From positions 1 through 64,000 of the forward strand of contig DATKKF010000008.1 in NCBI GenBank assembly GCA_035543115.1: a stretch of DNA of 64,000 bases. Direction: 5' to 3'. Positions within the stretch are counted from its first letter, which is position 1. Each line of letters opens with the position of its first letter. Source of the DNA: RPRB01 sp035543115 (GTDB taxonomy: Bacteria > Myxococcota > Myxococcia > Myxococcales > Myxococcaceae). The translations under genes were made by a program, and so were the position numbers. This document shows, piece after piece, positions 52,674-61,319 of the stretch. Under the pieces are notes generated by a model, which saw nothing but the letters and a program-made list of their open reading frames with translations, had not been told where the DNA came from and ran no database searches.

Positions 52674-53231
52674 TCAGAGGGCGGTCGAGGCGCCCTGGTC
52701 CACAGCCTCGGCGCGCTCCAGCTTCCTCCGCTTCGCGCGGCGCCGCATCGACAGACGCTGGAGCACGGGCAGGAAGTCCACGTAGAGCCGACCATCGAGG
52801 TGGTCGATCTCGTGCTGCGCCGCGGTGGCCAGGAGGCCCTCGCAGCGAAGCCGACGCAGCTGACCCTCGACGTCGAGGAACTCGACGGTGACCACCGCCG
52901 GGCGCTCGACCTCCTCGGCCTCGCCGGGGATCGACAGGCAGCCCTCGCGGTAGACCGACACTCCGCCCTCGCTCGCGACGATGCGCGGGTTGATCATCGC
53001 CACCGGCTGGACCTCGGGCTGGCGCGGACGGGTGTCGAGCACCAGCACCCGCTGCAGCACACCGATCTGCGGCGCGGCGAGCCCCACGCCGGGCGCGGCG
53101 TACATGGTCTCGAACATGTCGTCGACCAGCATACGGACGGACGGATCCACCGCCTCGACCGGGAGGGCACGGCGGCGAAGGACGGGATCGGGCCAGAGGC
53201 GAATCGCTCGGATCATCGACGTCTCGGTCAT
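52674..53231 (-). CDS. def: Peptide deformylase
   Basis: The protein has 185 residues from ATG 53231 (an ATG at 53216 is an alternative). Peptide deformylase removes the N-formyl group from nascent proteins. All three motifs are present: GVGLAAPQIG (48-57), EGCLSIPG (96-103, metal-ligand Cys98) and QHEIDHLDG (His140, Glu141, His144). The C-terminal RRRAKRRKLERAEAVDQG adds a basic tail. It is a single gene, separated by about 80 bases from the pseudo-receiver gene. Confidence 0.95.
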   Translation of the reverse strand: MTETSMIRAIRLWPDPVLRRRALPVEAVDPSVRMLVDDMFETMYAAPGVGLAAPQIGVLQRVLVLDTRPRQPEVQPVAMINPRIVASEGGVSVYREGCLSIPGEAEEVERPAVVTVEFLDVEGQLRRLRCEGLLATAAQHEIDHLDGRLYVDFLPVLQRLSMRRRAKRRKLERAEAVDQGASTAL

Positions 53232-53314
53232 AATCGGCCCGGTCCGGCCGGCGCAATCGGCAGGCCAGGGCACCGCTGGTCAACGCATCCATGAAACGGG
53301 GCTGCCAGAGGCCC

Positions 53315-56047
53315 TCACTCCCCCAGCGAGCGCGCGTAGGCACTGCGGAGCCCGTCGTCGGACAGCGCGCGCGCCGCCTCCGAGAGCAAGGCCTGCATCC
53401 GCTCGGCCCGCGCCTGCACCCGCGGGTCCGGATGCCCCGACCAGCGCAGCGGGTCGTACTCCGCCGACAGCCGCGCGAAGGCCCGCGTCACCTCGTCGGT
53501 CCCGGCGTTGCGGGGCAGCCCGAGCACGGTGAAGTAATCGGCGTCCTCCACCTGGGCCCACCGGGCGTCGAGGCGGGCCGCGGCGACCTCCACCGTCTCC
53601 GCCTGCGCCTCCTCCTGCGAGGGAGGCTGGAGCTCGATCCACCCCAGCGCCACGGAGACCGCCAGGACCTTCCGCCCCGCATCACGCGAGACCCCGAGCG
53701 CCAGCAACAGCTGCTGCACGGTGCGCTGGCCGTCGACGGCCTCGAGCAGCCGACGCTCGCGCTCGCCCAGCCCGAGCCCCTGCGCGTCCACCCGGCGGAG
53801 CAGCCTGGGCACCGCGCGGAGCGACGGAACCAGCCGGTCCACCTCGTCGGCGGGAAGCCCGCGCCCCACGCCCTCGGCCGCGAGCGCCGACAGAGGGCGC
53901 ACCGCGGCCCGCCTCCCCTCGGGCGGCGGCGTGTCGGCGCTCAGCCGGTAGAAGGACACCGGCTCGGAGAACGCCTCCAGCGCCCGTGCCTCGGTCAACC
54001 GCTGCAGGAACGGCACCAGCTCGGCGTCGGTGACCAGCTTCCGGCGGACCAGCTCCTCGGTCAGCTCGGACTCGCCCAGTCGGAGGATGCGCAGCTCTCG
54101 CTCCGCGGCCCGGTCCACGAGCCCGTCCCGCACCGCGTGGTCCAGGAGCGACTCGGTGGACACAGTGCTCGCCGCCGCGGCCAGCGCTCCCTCCTCGAGC
54201 CAGAGCACGCGGAGCGCGTCGGCGGCGCGGAGCTCCACCCGCGCGGTGGCCCGGCCACCCTCGAGCCGGAAGAGGAGCGCCGCCAGCTCCTCCAGCGTGA
54301 CCCGGCCCGCATCGGCCACCGCCCACCGGGCCCGCTCCGCGGCCCGGCGCGCAGCTTCCGCCGCCTCCGCCTCGGCCTGGGCACGCGCGGTGGCGATCCG
54401 GCGCTCCTCGTCGGCGCGAGCGCGGTTCTCGGCGTCCTGGCGTACCTGCTCGGTCTCGGCCCGCGCGCGCGCGAGCTCCTCGCCGGCCCGAGCTGCCTCC
54501 TCCGCCGCGGTGCGCGCGGCCTCCTCGGCCTCCGCCCGCGCCGCCGACTGCTGTGCGACGCGGATCTCCGCCTCGGCCATGCGCTCTCGGCCCTGCTCCA
54601 GCTCCTCGCGCAGCCGGCGGAGCTCCATCTTCACCTCGAGCAACTCCCGGCGAAGCGCATCCGCCTGCTCGCGCTCGGTCTGCAACCACGCCTCGGCCTG
54701 ACGACGTGCCTCGGCGGATGCCCGCTCCTCCGCCGCCAGCCGCTCGGCCAGCTCGGCTGCCTCTCGCTCCAGTGACTGATTCGCCTCGGACAGCGCGCCG
54801 TTGGTCGCCGTCGCCTCGGAGACGGCGGAGCGGAGCTGCTCCAGCTCGGCCGCGTGCGCCTGCAACTCACGGCCGAGCCGGTCGAGCTCCGCCTGGGAAC
54901 GGGCCTCCAGCGCGAGTCGGGCGTTGGTCTCGGCCTCGGCGCGCGTCTCCGCGTCGCGCAGGGTCGTGGCCAGCAGCTCGGCCTCCGCGGCGCCGGAGGC
55001 CTGGGCGTCGGACGAGCGCCGCCGCTCCTCCTCCACGATCCGCTCCAGCTCGGACCGCGCCGACTCCTCCGCAGCGTGCGCCGTCCTGGCGACCTCGGCG
55101 TCCGCACGGGCCGCCTCGGCGTCGGCGCGCGCCGCCTCCGCCTGCGCCCTGGCCTCCTCGGCGTCGACGCGCGCGGCCAGCGCCGCCGCCGAGGCCTCAC
55201 GCGCCTCGCGGGCCCGCGCCTCGGCGAGGGCCTCGACCTCCGCCCGGAGCCGCTGCGCCTCCTCCAGGGCCGCGTGCGCGGCTCGCGCCTCTTCCTCGCG
55301 GGCACGGGCCTCGGAGGCGATGTCCTCGAGCAGCGCCGACGCGCTCGATCCGCCCCTGCCGAGCGGCGCCAGCCGGTCGTCGGTGGCGGCGCTCCAGGCC
55401 CCGGCAGCAACGGCGAGCATCGGCGCGGTGTGCTCGAGGTCCGGGTGGATTCCCGGGACGAGCGGCGCGGGCTCGTCGGCGGCCTGGAGCATCTCGTCGT
55501 CGCCGGTCACCTCCGGCTCGGCGTCCGGTTCGCCCTCGAGCAGCGGACCAGCGTCGAAGGCCTCGAGATGATCAGGCGCGGGCTCGGCCACCGGGAGGGG
55601 GCCGGACGGCGACTCCCAGTCGAGCTCCAGCGTCTCGGGAACGGCGTCGAGCGGGATGGACCCGGCCGCCCCGAAGACGTCGGTCACCGGCTCGTCGGCG
55701 GCCGGATCGGCCGCCAGCGCCTCGTCCACCGCCCGGAGCAGGGTCTCGGACCGGAACGGAGTGGGGAGGACCGGACCCTGGTGGCCGTCCACCATCCGCC
55801 CGAGCAGGAGGACGCGGAGCCGGGCGGTCTCCGGCCTGGCGGCCAGCTCGTGGAGTAACGCCGCGCCACGGCCGCTCTCCACGCCCGGCGCCAGGAGCAC
55901 CAGCGCCGGCTGCAACGTGGCGGCGGCGGTGAACGCGTCGGCGGTGGACGTGGCGAGCTCCACCGCGTGCCCGGCGCGGACCAGCGTCCGGCGCACGAGC
56001 GCGATGGTGGCGAGGTCGTCGTGGACCAGGAGGAGCGGGGACGCCAC
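53315..56047 (-). CDS. Pseudo-receiver / coiled-coil / DUF4388-like / degenerate J-domain protein
   Basis: The protein has 910 residues. The GTG at 56047 starts PLLLVHDDLATIALVRRTL, a receiver-like domain (1 to about 115). The acidic pair is kept (Asp10-Asp11) but the phospho-acceptor is Ala53 (ALVLLAPG) and the usual Lys-Pro is Thr-Pro (TPFRSE). An acidic linker leads to a very long Ala/Glu/Arg coiled coil (about 235-560). A DUF4388-like region follows (VTLEELAALLFRLEGGRATA, LRVLWLEEGALAAAAS). The C-terminus (835-910) resembles a J-domain (YFTVLGLPRNAGTDEVTRAF) with the HPD replaced (EYDPLR). Myxobacterial pseudo-receiver/coiled-coil proteins such as AglZ and FrzS act in polarity and motility, but equivalence is not shown. 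It starts 20 bases after priA. Confidence 0.75.
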   Translation of the reverse strand: MASPLLLVHDDLATIALVRRTLVRAGHAVELATSTADAFTAAATLQPALVLLAPGVESGRGAALLHELAARPETARLRVLLLGRMVDGHQGPVLPTPFRSETLLRAVDEALAADPAADEPVTDVFGAAGSIPLDAVPETLELDWESPSGPLPVAEPAPDHLEAFDAGPLLEGEPDAEPEVTGDDEMLQAADEPAPLVPGIHPDLEHTAPMLAVAAGAWSAATDDRLAPLGRGGSSASALLEDIASEARAREEEARAAHAALEEAQRLRAEVEALAEARAREAREASAAALAARVDAEEARAQAEAARADAEAARADAEVARTAHAAEESARSELERIVEEERRRSSDAQASGAAEAELLATTLRDAETRAEAETNARLALEARSQAELDRLGRELQAHAAELEQLRSAVSEATATNGALSEANQSLEREAAELAERLAAEERASAEARRQAEAWLQTEREQADALRRELLEVKMELRRLREELEQGRERMAEAEIRVAQQSAARAEAEEAARTAAEEAARAGEELARARAETEQVRQDAENRARADEERRIATARAQAEAEAAEAARRAAERARWAVADAGRVTLEELAALLFRLEGGRATARVELRAADALRVLWLEEGALAAAASTVSTESLLDHAVRDGLVDRAAERELRILRLGESELTEELVRRKLVTDAELVPFLQRLTEARALEAFSEPVSFYRLSADTPPPEGRRAAVRPLSALAAEGVGRGLPADEVDRLVPSLRAVPRLLRRVDAQGLGLGERERRLLEAVDGQRTVQQLLLALGVSRDAGRKVLAVSVALGWIELQPPSQEEAQAETVEVAAARLDARWAQVEDADYFTVLGLPRNAGTDEVTRAFARLSAEYDPLRWSGHPDPRVQARAERMQALLSEAARALSDDGLRSAYARSLGE

Positions 56048-56067
56048 GGTCTGTCCGGAGGATGAGC

Positions 56068-58299
56068 CTACAGCATTGCCCCGGGGTCCACGTCGAGGAC
56101 GACCCGGACGGCGGCGGGCAGCACCTCCAGGTCCCGCTCCAGCTGGTCCAGCACCGGCCCCAGCAGCGCCTGCCGCGGCGCCTTGAGTAGCAGCTGCCAC
56201 CGGCTCTTCCCGCGGAGCCGGGGCAGCGGCGCGGGCGCGGGCCCCAGCAACCGGACCCCCGTCTCGGGCCCCGGGAGAAGCATCGCCACCCGGTCGCCCA
56301 GCTTCCGGGCCACCGCAGCGGTCTTCCCGGCGTCCTCCCCCTCGACGCGCACGGCGACCAGCCGGCTGAACGGAGGCCAGGCCAGCGCCTCGCGCCAGGC
56401 GAGCTCGTGCGCAGCGAAGCCGTCGTAGTCGTGCGCCGGCACCCGGGCGACCGCGTCGGCCTCGGGGTTCCAGGTCTGGACGAGCACCCGCCCCGGCTCC
56501 TGGCCACGGCCCGCCCGCCCCGAGACCTGCGTCACCAGCTGGAACGTGCGCTCGGCGGCCCGAAAGTCCGGGAGGAGGAGACCGGTGTCGGCCGAGACGA
56601 CGCAGACCAGCGTCACCCCGGGGAAGTCGTGTCCCTTGGCCACCATCTGCGTGCCCACCAGCACGTCGAGCTCGCCGCGGGCGAAGCGCGAGAGGAGGTC
56701 CGTCAGCCGCTCGGCGGTGGTGGCCGCGTCCCGGTCGAGCCGGGCCACCCGCGCGCCCGGGAAGCGCTCGGCGACCTCGGCCTCGATGCGTTCGGTCCCC
56801 GCGCCCACCGGGACGAGCGGCCCGCCGCAGGCAGGACACCGGTCCGGAACGGGCCGGCTCTCGCCGCAGTAGTGGCACTGGAGGTTCCGCGCGCGGAGGT
56901 GGACGGTGAGTGAGACGTCGCAACGGCTGCAGGGCACGCCCTGCCCGCAGGCCTCGCACACCAGTGCCGTCGAGTGTCCGCGGCGATTCAGGAAGAGGAT
57001 GGCCTGCTGCCCGCGGCCCAGCGCCTCGCCGAGCGCGTCGACCATCGGTGGCGAGAGCGCGGGCGCCTCTTCCGGAAGCCCGGTGGAGCGCGGGCGGACG
57101 CGGCGGAGGTCCACCAGCTCCACCCGCGGCATCGGCCGGTCGTCCACGCGCGTCGGGAGGCGGAGGTGGCGGTAGCGTCCGCGCCGTGCGTTCTCCACCG
57201 TCTCCAGCGAGGGGGTGGCCGACCCGAGCACAACCGTGGCGCCGGCCTGCTTGGCGCGGACGACGGCCAGGTCGCGCGCCTGGTAGCGAAGCTTCTCGTC
57301 CTGCTTGAACGAGGGGTCGTGCTCCTCGTCGACCACGATGAGCGCCAAGTCTCGAACGGGGGCGAACACCGCCGAACGCACGCCCACGGCGAGCCTCACC
57401 GCGCCCGAGCGGAGCCCCTTCCAGTGGAGGAGGCGCTCGCGATCGCGCAGCCCGCTGTGCAGCACCGCCACCGCGCTGCCGAAGCGGCTCCGGAAGCGGC
57501 CGACCAGCTGTGGGGTCAGGGCGATCTCCGGCACCAGCACCAGCGCGCCACCCCCGCGGGCGAGCGCGTGCTCGGCGGAACGCAGGTAGACCTCGGTCTT
57601 CCCGCTCCCGGTCACCCCCTGGAGGAGGAAGGGCTGGAAGCCGCCCCGGTCCAGCGCACCCTCCAGCTCGGCCAGCGCCGCCGCCTGCGCGCCGGTGAGC
57701 CGGTCCGGCCGCACCTGGCCCAGCCCCTCGGCGACGGTGGGCTCGACGGTGCGCTCCTCCACCCGGACCCAGCCGCGCTCGACCAGCCGCTGCACCGCCG
57801 CCCGGGCGCCTGGAACGGCGCGGCCCAGCTCGTCCAGCTCCGCGCGGCCACCCACCGCGAGGAGGTACCCGAGCGTCGCCGCCTGCGCCGGCGCGCGCTT
57901 CAACGCGTCGACCGACGGCGCGCCTCGCACCACCACGGTACGCACCAGGTCGGGGCTCGGCTCCGGTCCCTCCGCGGGGTCCGCCAGGCCCGGCGGGAGC
58001 GCGGCCCGTAGCGCCTCCCCGAGCGGATGGCGGTAGTAGGTGGCCGCGAACTCGACCAGCGCCAGGACGTCGTCGGGGAGCGCCGGGCTGTCCTCGAGCA
58101 GCGCGGAGACGGGCTTGAGCAGCCCCCCTCCATCGGGCAGCCGTCCGGGGCCAAGGTAGAAGCCCAGCGCCCGCCCACGGCCAAAGGGAACCAGGAGCCG
58201 CTGTCCCCGCTGCAGCCGTCCCTCCAGCTCCGGGGGGACCAGGTAAGTGAAGGGACCCTTCACCGGACGCCCCACCGCCACCGAGGCGAGCTGCTCCAT
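56068..58299 (-). CDS. priA: Primosomal replication protein PriA
   Basis: The protein has 743 residues. The N-terminal 3'BD domain (ASVAVGRPVKGPFTYLVPPE) is followed by a winged-helix linker, the helicase core with Walker A QGVTGSGKTEVY (about 227-238) and a DEEH box (VVDEEHDPSF, about 324), and the PriA zinc-binding cysteines (CEACGQGVPCSRC, QCHYC, CPACGG). The second RecA lobe includes LVGTQMVAKGHDFPGVTLV. PriA restarts collapsed replication forks by loading the primosome. It precedes the pseudo-receiver gene by 20 bases and follows a LolA-fold-like gene by 16 bases, suggesting a three-gene transcript. Confidence 0.95.
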   Translation of the reverse strand: MEQLASVAVGRPVKGPFTYLVPPELEGRLQRGQRLLVPFGRGRALGFYLGPGRLPDGGGLLKPVSALLEDSPALPDDVLALVEFAATYYRHPLGEALRAALPPGLADPAEGPEPSPDLVRTVVVRGAPSVDALKRAPAQAATLGYLLAVGGRAELDELGRAVPGARAAVQRLVERGWVRVEERTVEPTVAEGLGQVRPDRLTGAQAAALAELEGALDRGGFQPFLLQGVTGSGKTEVYLRSAEHALARGGGALVLVPEIALTPQLVGRFRSRFGSAVAVLHSGLRDRERLLHWKGLRSGAVRLAVGVRSAVFAPVRDLALIVVDEEHDPSFKQDEKLRYQARDLAVVRAKQAGATVVLGSATPSLETVENARRGRYRHLRLPTRVDDRPMPRVELVDLRRVRPRSTGLPEEAPALSPPMVDALGEALGRGQQAILFLNRRGHSTALVCEACGQGVPCSRCDVSLTVHLRARNLQCHYCGESRPVPDRCPACGGPLVPVGAGTERIEAEVAERFPGARVARLDRDAATTAERLTDLLSRFARGELDVLVGTQMVAKGHDFPGVTLVCVVSADTGLLLPDFRAAERTFQLVTQVSGRAGRGQEPGRVLVQTWNPEADAVARVPAHDYDGFAAHELAWREALAWPPFSRLVAVRVEGEDAGKTAAVARKLGDRVAMLLPGPETGVRLLGPAPAPLPRLRGKSRWQLLLKAPRQALLGPVLDQLERDLEVLPAAVRVVLDVDPGAML

Positions 58300-58315
58300 G
58301 CGCGGGCGCCCCGGC

Positions 58316-59038
58316 CTAGAAGAGGCGGTCCGGGACGTTCGCCCTCGGGTCGCCGGAGAGGGTGGTGAAGCGGACCTGCCGCTCCCCGTCGCGCGACACC
58401 TCGATCGCGCGGGGGAACCAGTCGCCCGCCGGGGAGTTGTAGTCCACGAAGCGCACGTCCCAGCGGGTGCCACCCTCGGTCCAGCGGATGCGCGCCGGGA
58501 GCCAGCTGTCCTTAAAGACCCAGAACTGGGCGTCGGCGTCCTTGGAGCCGCCGACCACGTACGCCACGTGGCCGCCGAAGCGGGCCAGCCACGCGCTGCC
58601 GATGTCGACCCCACGCTTGTGGAGGTGCGCCTCCAGCTCCGCGCGCCCGTCCCCGGCGCTCCGCGCTCCGAACAGGGCGCACGCCTCGCCCAGGCCCACC
58701 CCGAGCGCGGAGACGGTCGGGCCCTCGGTCTTCAGCTGGCCGCCGGACTGGACGACGGCGAGCTTTCCGGTCTCCGACCCGCTCGCCTCGAGCCGGCAAC
58801 GGCCGGGCAGGTGAAGGTAGACCCGCGCGTCGGACTGGAGCTCGCCCTGGCCGCCGACCTCGGTGGCGGCCGCGCCGGAGAGCACCAGCGTGCCCTCCAC
58901 CCGGGCGGTGCTGATGCGCTGCTCGTCCCTGCCGGTGAGCAGATGCCGGAAGATGGCGCCGGGGGCCGGGACGTAGGCCAGCGCGGTCCGGACGGCGACC
59001 AGGGCGAGCAGGAGGACGGGCAGGCGGAGGCGGCGCAC
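58316..59038 (-). CDS. Secreted LolA-fold-like protein
   Basis: The protein has 240 residues from GTG 59038 (MRRLRLPVLLLALVAVRTALA, a signal peptide). The mature part has an alternating beta pattern with LolA/LolB-like features: RVYLHLPGRCRLEASG, GKLAVVQSGGQ, then AQFWVFKDSWLPARIRWTEG and VRFVDYNSPAGDWFPRAIEV. These resemble the concave sheet of LolA-fold lipoprotein-sorting proteins. The second half matches the place where such proteins convert a ligand-dependent slope term. Family membership is an inference. It is the first gene of the leftward unit containing priA. Confidence 0.6.
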   Translation of the reverse strand: MRRLRLPVLLLALVAVRTALAYVPAPGAIFRHLLTGRDEQRISTARVEGTLVLSGAAATEVGGQGELQSDARVYLHLPGRCRLEASGSETGKLAVVQSGGQLKTEGPTVSALGVGLGEACALFGARSAGDGRAELEAHLHKRGVDIGSAWLARFGGHVAYVVGGSKDADAQFWVFKDSWLPARIRWTEGGTRWDVRFVDYNSPAGDWFPRAIEVSRDGERQVRFTTLSGDPRANVPDRLF

Positions 59039-59091
59039 GGGGGTCGAGGACTGTACACGAGCTGTCTGCGCGGGCTAGAGCCACCGGTGCC

Positions 59092-59466
59092 ATGCCCACG
59101 CTCGCTCTCCTCGTCGGCGTCGTGCTGGTGGCGATCGGCCTCGGCACCTACGTCGGCACCGGTTCCCACGCCCCCACCGCGCTCATCCCCGCTGGCCTCG
59201 GCGTCCTCATCGCGGTGGCGGGCCTGGTGGCCCGGAACCCCCGCCTGCGGATGCACGCCATGCACGCCGCGGTCCTCGTCGCGCTGCTCGGCGTCCTGGG
59301 ATGCATCCCCGGGGTCCTCCGCCTCCCCGCGCTCCTGGGCGGGACCGCCGAACGGCCGGTGGCGGTGGTCGCGCAGCTGGTCACCTTCGGGGTCTGCCTC
59401 GCCTTCGTGGTGAGCGCGGTCCGCTCCTTCATCGAGGCGCGCAAGAGCCGCGCGAGCACCGGCTAG
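59092..59466 (+). CDS. Small four-helix membrane protein
   Basis: The protein has 124 residues with four hydrophobic segments: ALLVGVVLVAIGLGTYVGTG, ALIPAGLGVLIAVAGLVAR, MHAAVLVALLGVLGCIPGVL and VAVVAQLVTFGVCLAFVVSA. It ends in a basic tail (RSFIEARKSRASTG). I recognise the general small inner-membrane family but no function. It is divergent from the LolA-fold-like gene and lies 13 bases before the quinone oxidoreductase gene. Confidence 0.65.
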   Translation: MPTLALLVGVVLVAIGLGTYVGTGSHAPTALIPAGLGVLIAVAGLVARNPRLRMHAMHAAVLVALLGVLGCIPGVLRLPALLGGTAERPVAVVAQLVTFGVCLAFVVSAVRSFIEARKSRASTG

Positions 59467-59479
59467 GGAGAGACGTCCG

Positions 59480-60463
59480 ATGGCACTGGCAGTCCGGCTG
59501 AGGAAGCAGGGAGGCCCCGAGGTGATGGCCCTGGAAGAGGTCCAGGTCCCGCCTCCGGGTCCGGGGGAGGCCACGCTGCGGCACACCGCGATCGGCCTGA
59601 ACTTCATCGACGTCTACCAGCGCAGCGGCCACTACCCGCTCCAGCTCCCGAGTGGCCTCGGCCAGGAGGCGGCGGGCGTGGTCACCGCCGTCGGTCCCGG
59701 CGTGACGACCGTGCGGGTGGGTGAGCGGGTGGCGTACGCCGGCCCGCCGCTGGGGGCGTACGCGGAGGCGCGCAACTACCCGGCGGACCGGCTGGTGCCG
59801 GTGCCCGAGGGTGTCTCCGACGAGGCCGCGGCTGCCTCGCTCCTCAAGGGGCTTACCGCCTGGTACCTGGTGCGCCGCACCTACAAGGTCGAGCGCGGGC
59901 AGACGGTGCTGGTCCACGCCGCGGCGGGCGGGGTCGGCCTCATCCTCTGCCAGTGGCTCCGGTACCTCGGGGCCACGGTCATCGGCACCGTCGGCAGCGA
60001 AGCCAAGGCGCAGGTGGCGCGCGACGCCGGGTGCACCCACCCCCTGGTGCTCGACGGAAACAACCGGCGGGAGCTCCCGGCGAAGGTGAAGGAGCTCACC
60101 GGCGGCGCGAAGGTGCCGGTGGTGTACGACTCGATCGGCAAGGACACCTTCGACGTCTCGCTCGACTGCCTCGCGCCCCTCGGGCTGCTGGTGCTCTTCG
60201 GCGCCTCGAGCGGCCCGGTGCCCCCCTTCGACCTGCAGCGGCTCGCGGCCGGCGGCTCGCTCTACGTCACGCGCCCCACGCTCGCCACGTACGTCGCCCG
60301 GCGCGAAGACCTCCTGTCCGGCGCGCGCGAGCTGTTCGACCTGGTGGCGCGCGGGGTGATCACCATCCACGTGAACCAGCGGTACCCGCTGCGCGAGGTG
60401 GCGCGGGCACACCTGGACCTCGAGGCGAGGAAGACCACCGGCTCGACGGTCCTGTTGCCCTGA
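59480..60463 (+). CDS. qor: NADPH:quinone oxidoreductase
   Basis: The protein has 327 residues with GAGAG-type Shine-Dalgarno (GGGAGAG) upstream. This is the zinc-independent MDR family: N-terminal GroES-like fold with IGLNFIDVYQRSGHYPLQLP and GQEAAGVVTAVGPGV, then the nucleotide-binding motif VLVHAAAGGVGLILCQWL. The C-terminal half reads FGASSGPVPPFDLQRLAAGG and HLDLEARKTTGSTVLLP. These residues are near-diagnostic for Qor-type quinone reductases, which reduce quinones with NADPH. It lies between two genes on the same strand and may form a small operon with them. Confidence 0.9.
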   Translation: MALAVRLRKQGGPEVMALEEVQVPPPGPGEATLRHTAIGLNFIDVYQRSGHYPLQLPSGLGQEAAGVVTAVGPGVTTVRVGERVAYAGPPLGAYAEARNYPADRLVPVPEGVSDEAAAASLLKGLTAWYLVRRTYKVERGQTVLVHAAAGGVGLILCQWLRYLGATVIGTVGSEAKAQVARDAGCTHPLVLDGNNRRELPAKVKELTGGAKVPVVYDSIGKDTFDVSLDCLAPLGLLVLFGASSGPVPPFDLQRLAAGGSLYVTRPTLATYVARREDLLSGARELFDLVARGVITIHVNQRYPLREVARAHLDLEARKTTGSTVLLP

Positions 60464-60476
60464 GGGCGTAGCCTTC

Positions 60477-61319
60477 GTGCCGCGAATGCCCCGTCTCCTT
60501 CTCCTCGCCTCGCTGCTGCTCGTGCGCCCGCTGCTCGGGGCCGCGCCTCCCCTGGACTTCGACGCCGGGCGCGGGGCCCGCGAGGTGGGCATGGGCGGCA
60601 CCTTCCGCGAGCTGGGCATCGGCGCGAACGCGGCCGACGGCAACCCCGCGGCGATGGCGCTGTTCCAGGCGTACCAGCTGGAGTTCGCCGGCGGCTATGA
60701 CTGGAAGTCGAAGGGCTGGTACGCGGCGGGGTGGGCGCGCGACAGCACCAACCCGGAGCTGTCCGGCGCCTACAGCCTCCACTACATCTCCAACGACTAC
60801 GGCGGGGGCAACGTGGGGCAGTGGGCCCACTCGCTGTCCATCGGCACGCGGCTGGGCGACCGGGTGGCGTTCGGCCTCGGCGGGCGCTGGCTCATCCAGA
60901 GCACGCCGAAGATCAACGCCGCGAGCCTCAACCTCGGCCTCTCCGTTTTGGTCATCCCCCAGCTGACTCTGGGCGTCGCCGGATACAACCTCATCGACAC
61001 CCACCACCCCGAGCTGTCGCGCAGCTTCGAGGTGGGGTTCGGGGTTCTTCTCGGTCCGGTGCGCCTGGCGACCGAGGTCCGGAGCGACATCGGGCGCGGG
61101 CCGCTGCAGCCCATCTGGAACAGCGGGGTCGAGGTCTTCCTGGGCCGCAGCTTCGCCCTGCGCGGCGGCTGGGAGTGGCGCGAGCCGGTGCAGCAGAACT
61201 TCGTCACCGCGGGGCTGGGCTTCGTGTTCGACAACGCCGGGCTGGACATCGGCTGGCGGCACGGCCTCGCCGGCGCAGGCGACCTCATCGTCGGCGGGCT
61301 GCGGATCCAGCTGCAGTGA
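60477..61319 (+). CDS. Outer-membrane beta-barrel protein (PorV/UPF0164-like)
   Basis: The protein has 280 residues from GTG 60477 (ATG 60486 also possible). The signal peptide ends near LLGAAPPLDFD. The mature start ARGAREVGMGGTFRELGIGANAADGNPAAMA, read here in pieces (REVGMGGTF, NAADGNPAAMAL), is the family hallmark of FadL/PorV-type or UPF0164 barrels. Alternating strands follow to a C-terminal LIVGGLRIQLQ. It is probably an outer-membrane protein. Its last 35 bases overlap the convergent pseudouridine synthase gene. Confidence 0.75.
   Translation: MPRMPRLLLLASLLLVRPLLGAAPPLDFDAGRGAREVGMGGTFRELGIGANAADGNPAAMALFQAYQLEFAGGYDWKSKGWYAAGWARDSTNPELSGAYSLHYISNDYGGGNVGQWAHSLSIGTRLGDRVAFGLGGRWLIQSTPKINAASLNLGLSVLVIPQLTLGVAGYNLIDTHHPELSRSFEVGFGVLLGPVRLATEVRSDIGRGPLQPIWNSGVEVFLGRSFALRGGWEWREPVQQNFVTAGLGFVFDNAGLDIGWRHGLAGAGDLIVGGLRIQLQ

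Noticed and set aside
56050..56959. Upstream extension of the pseudo-receiver protein frame
   Set aside because: It reads a wrong frame of priA and is Arg/Gly/Pro-rich. The receiver-like fold starts exactly at the GTG at 56047.
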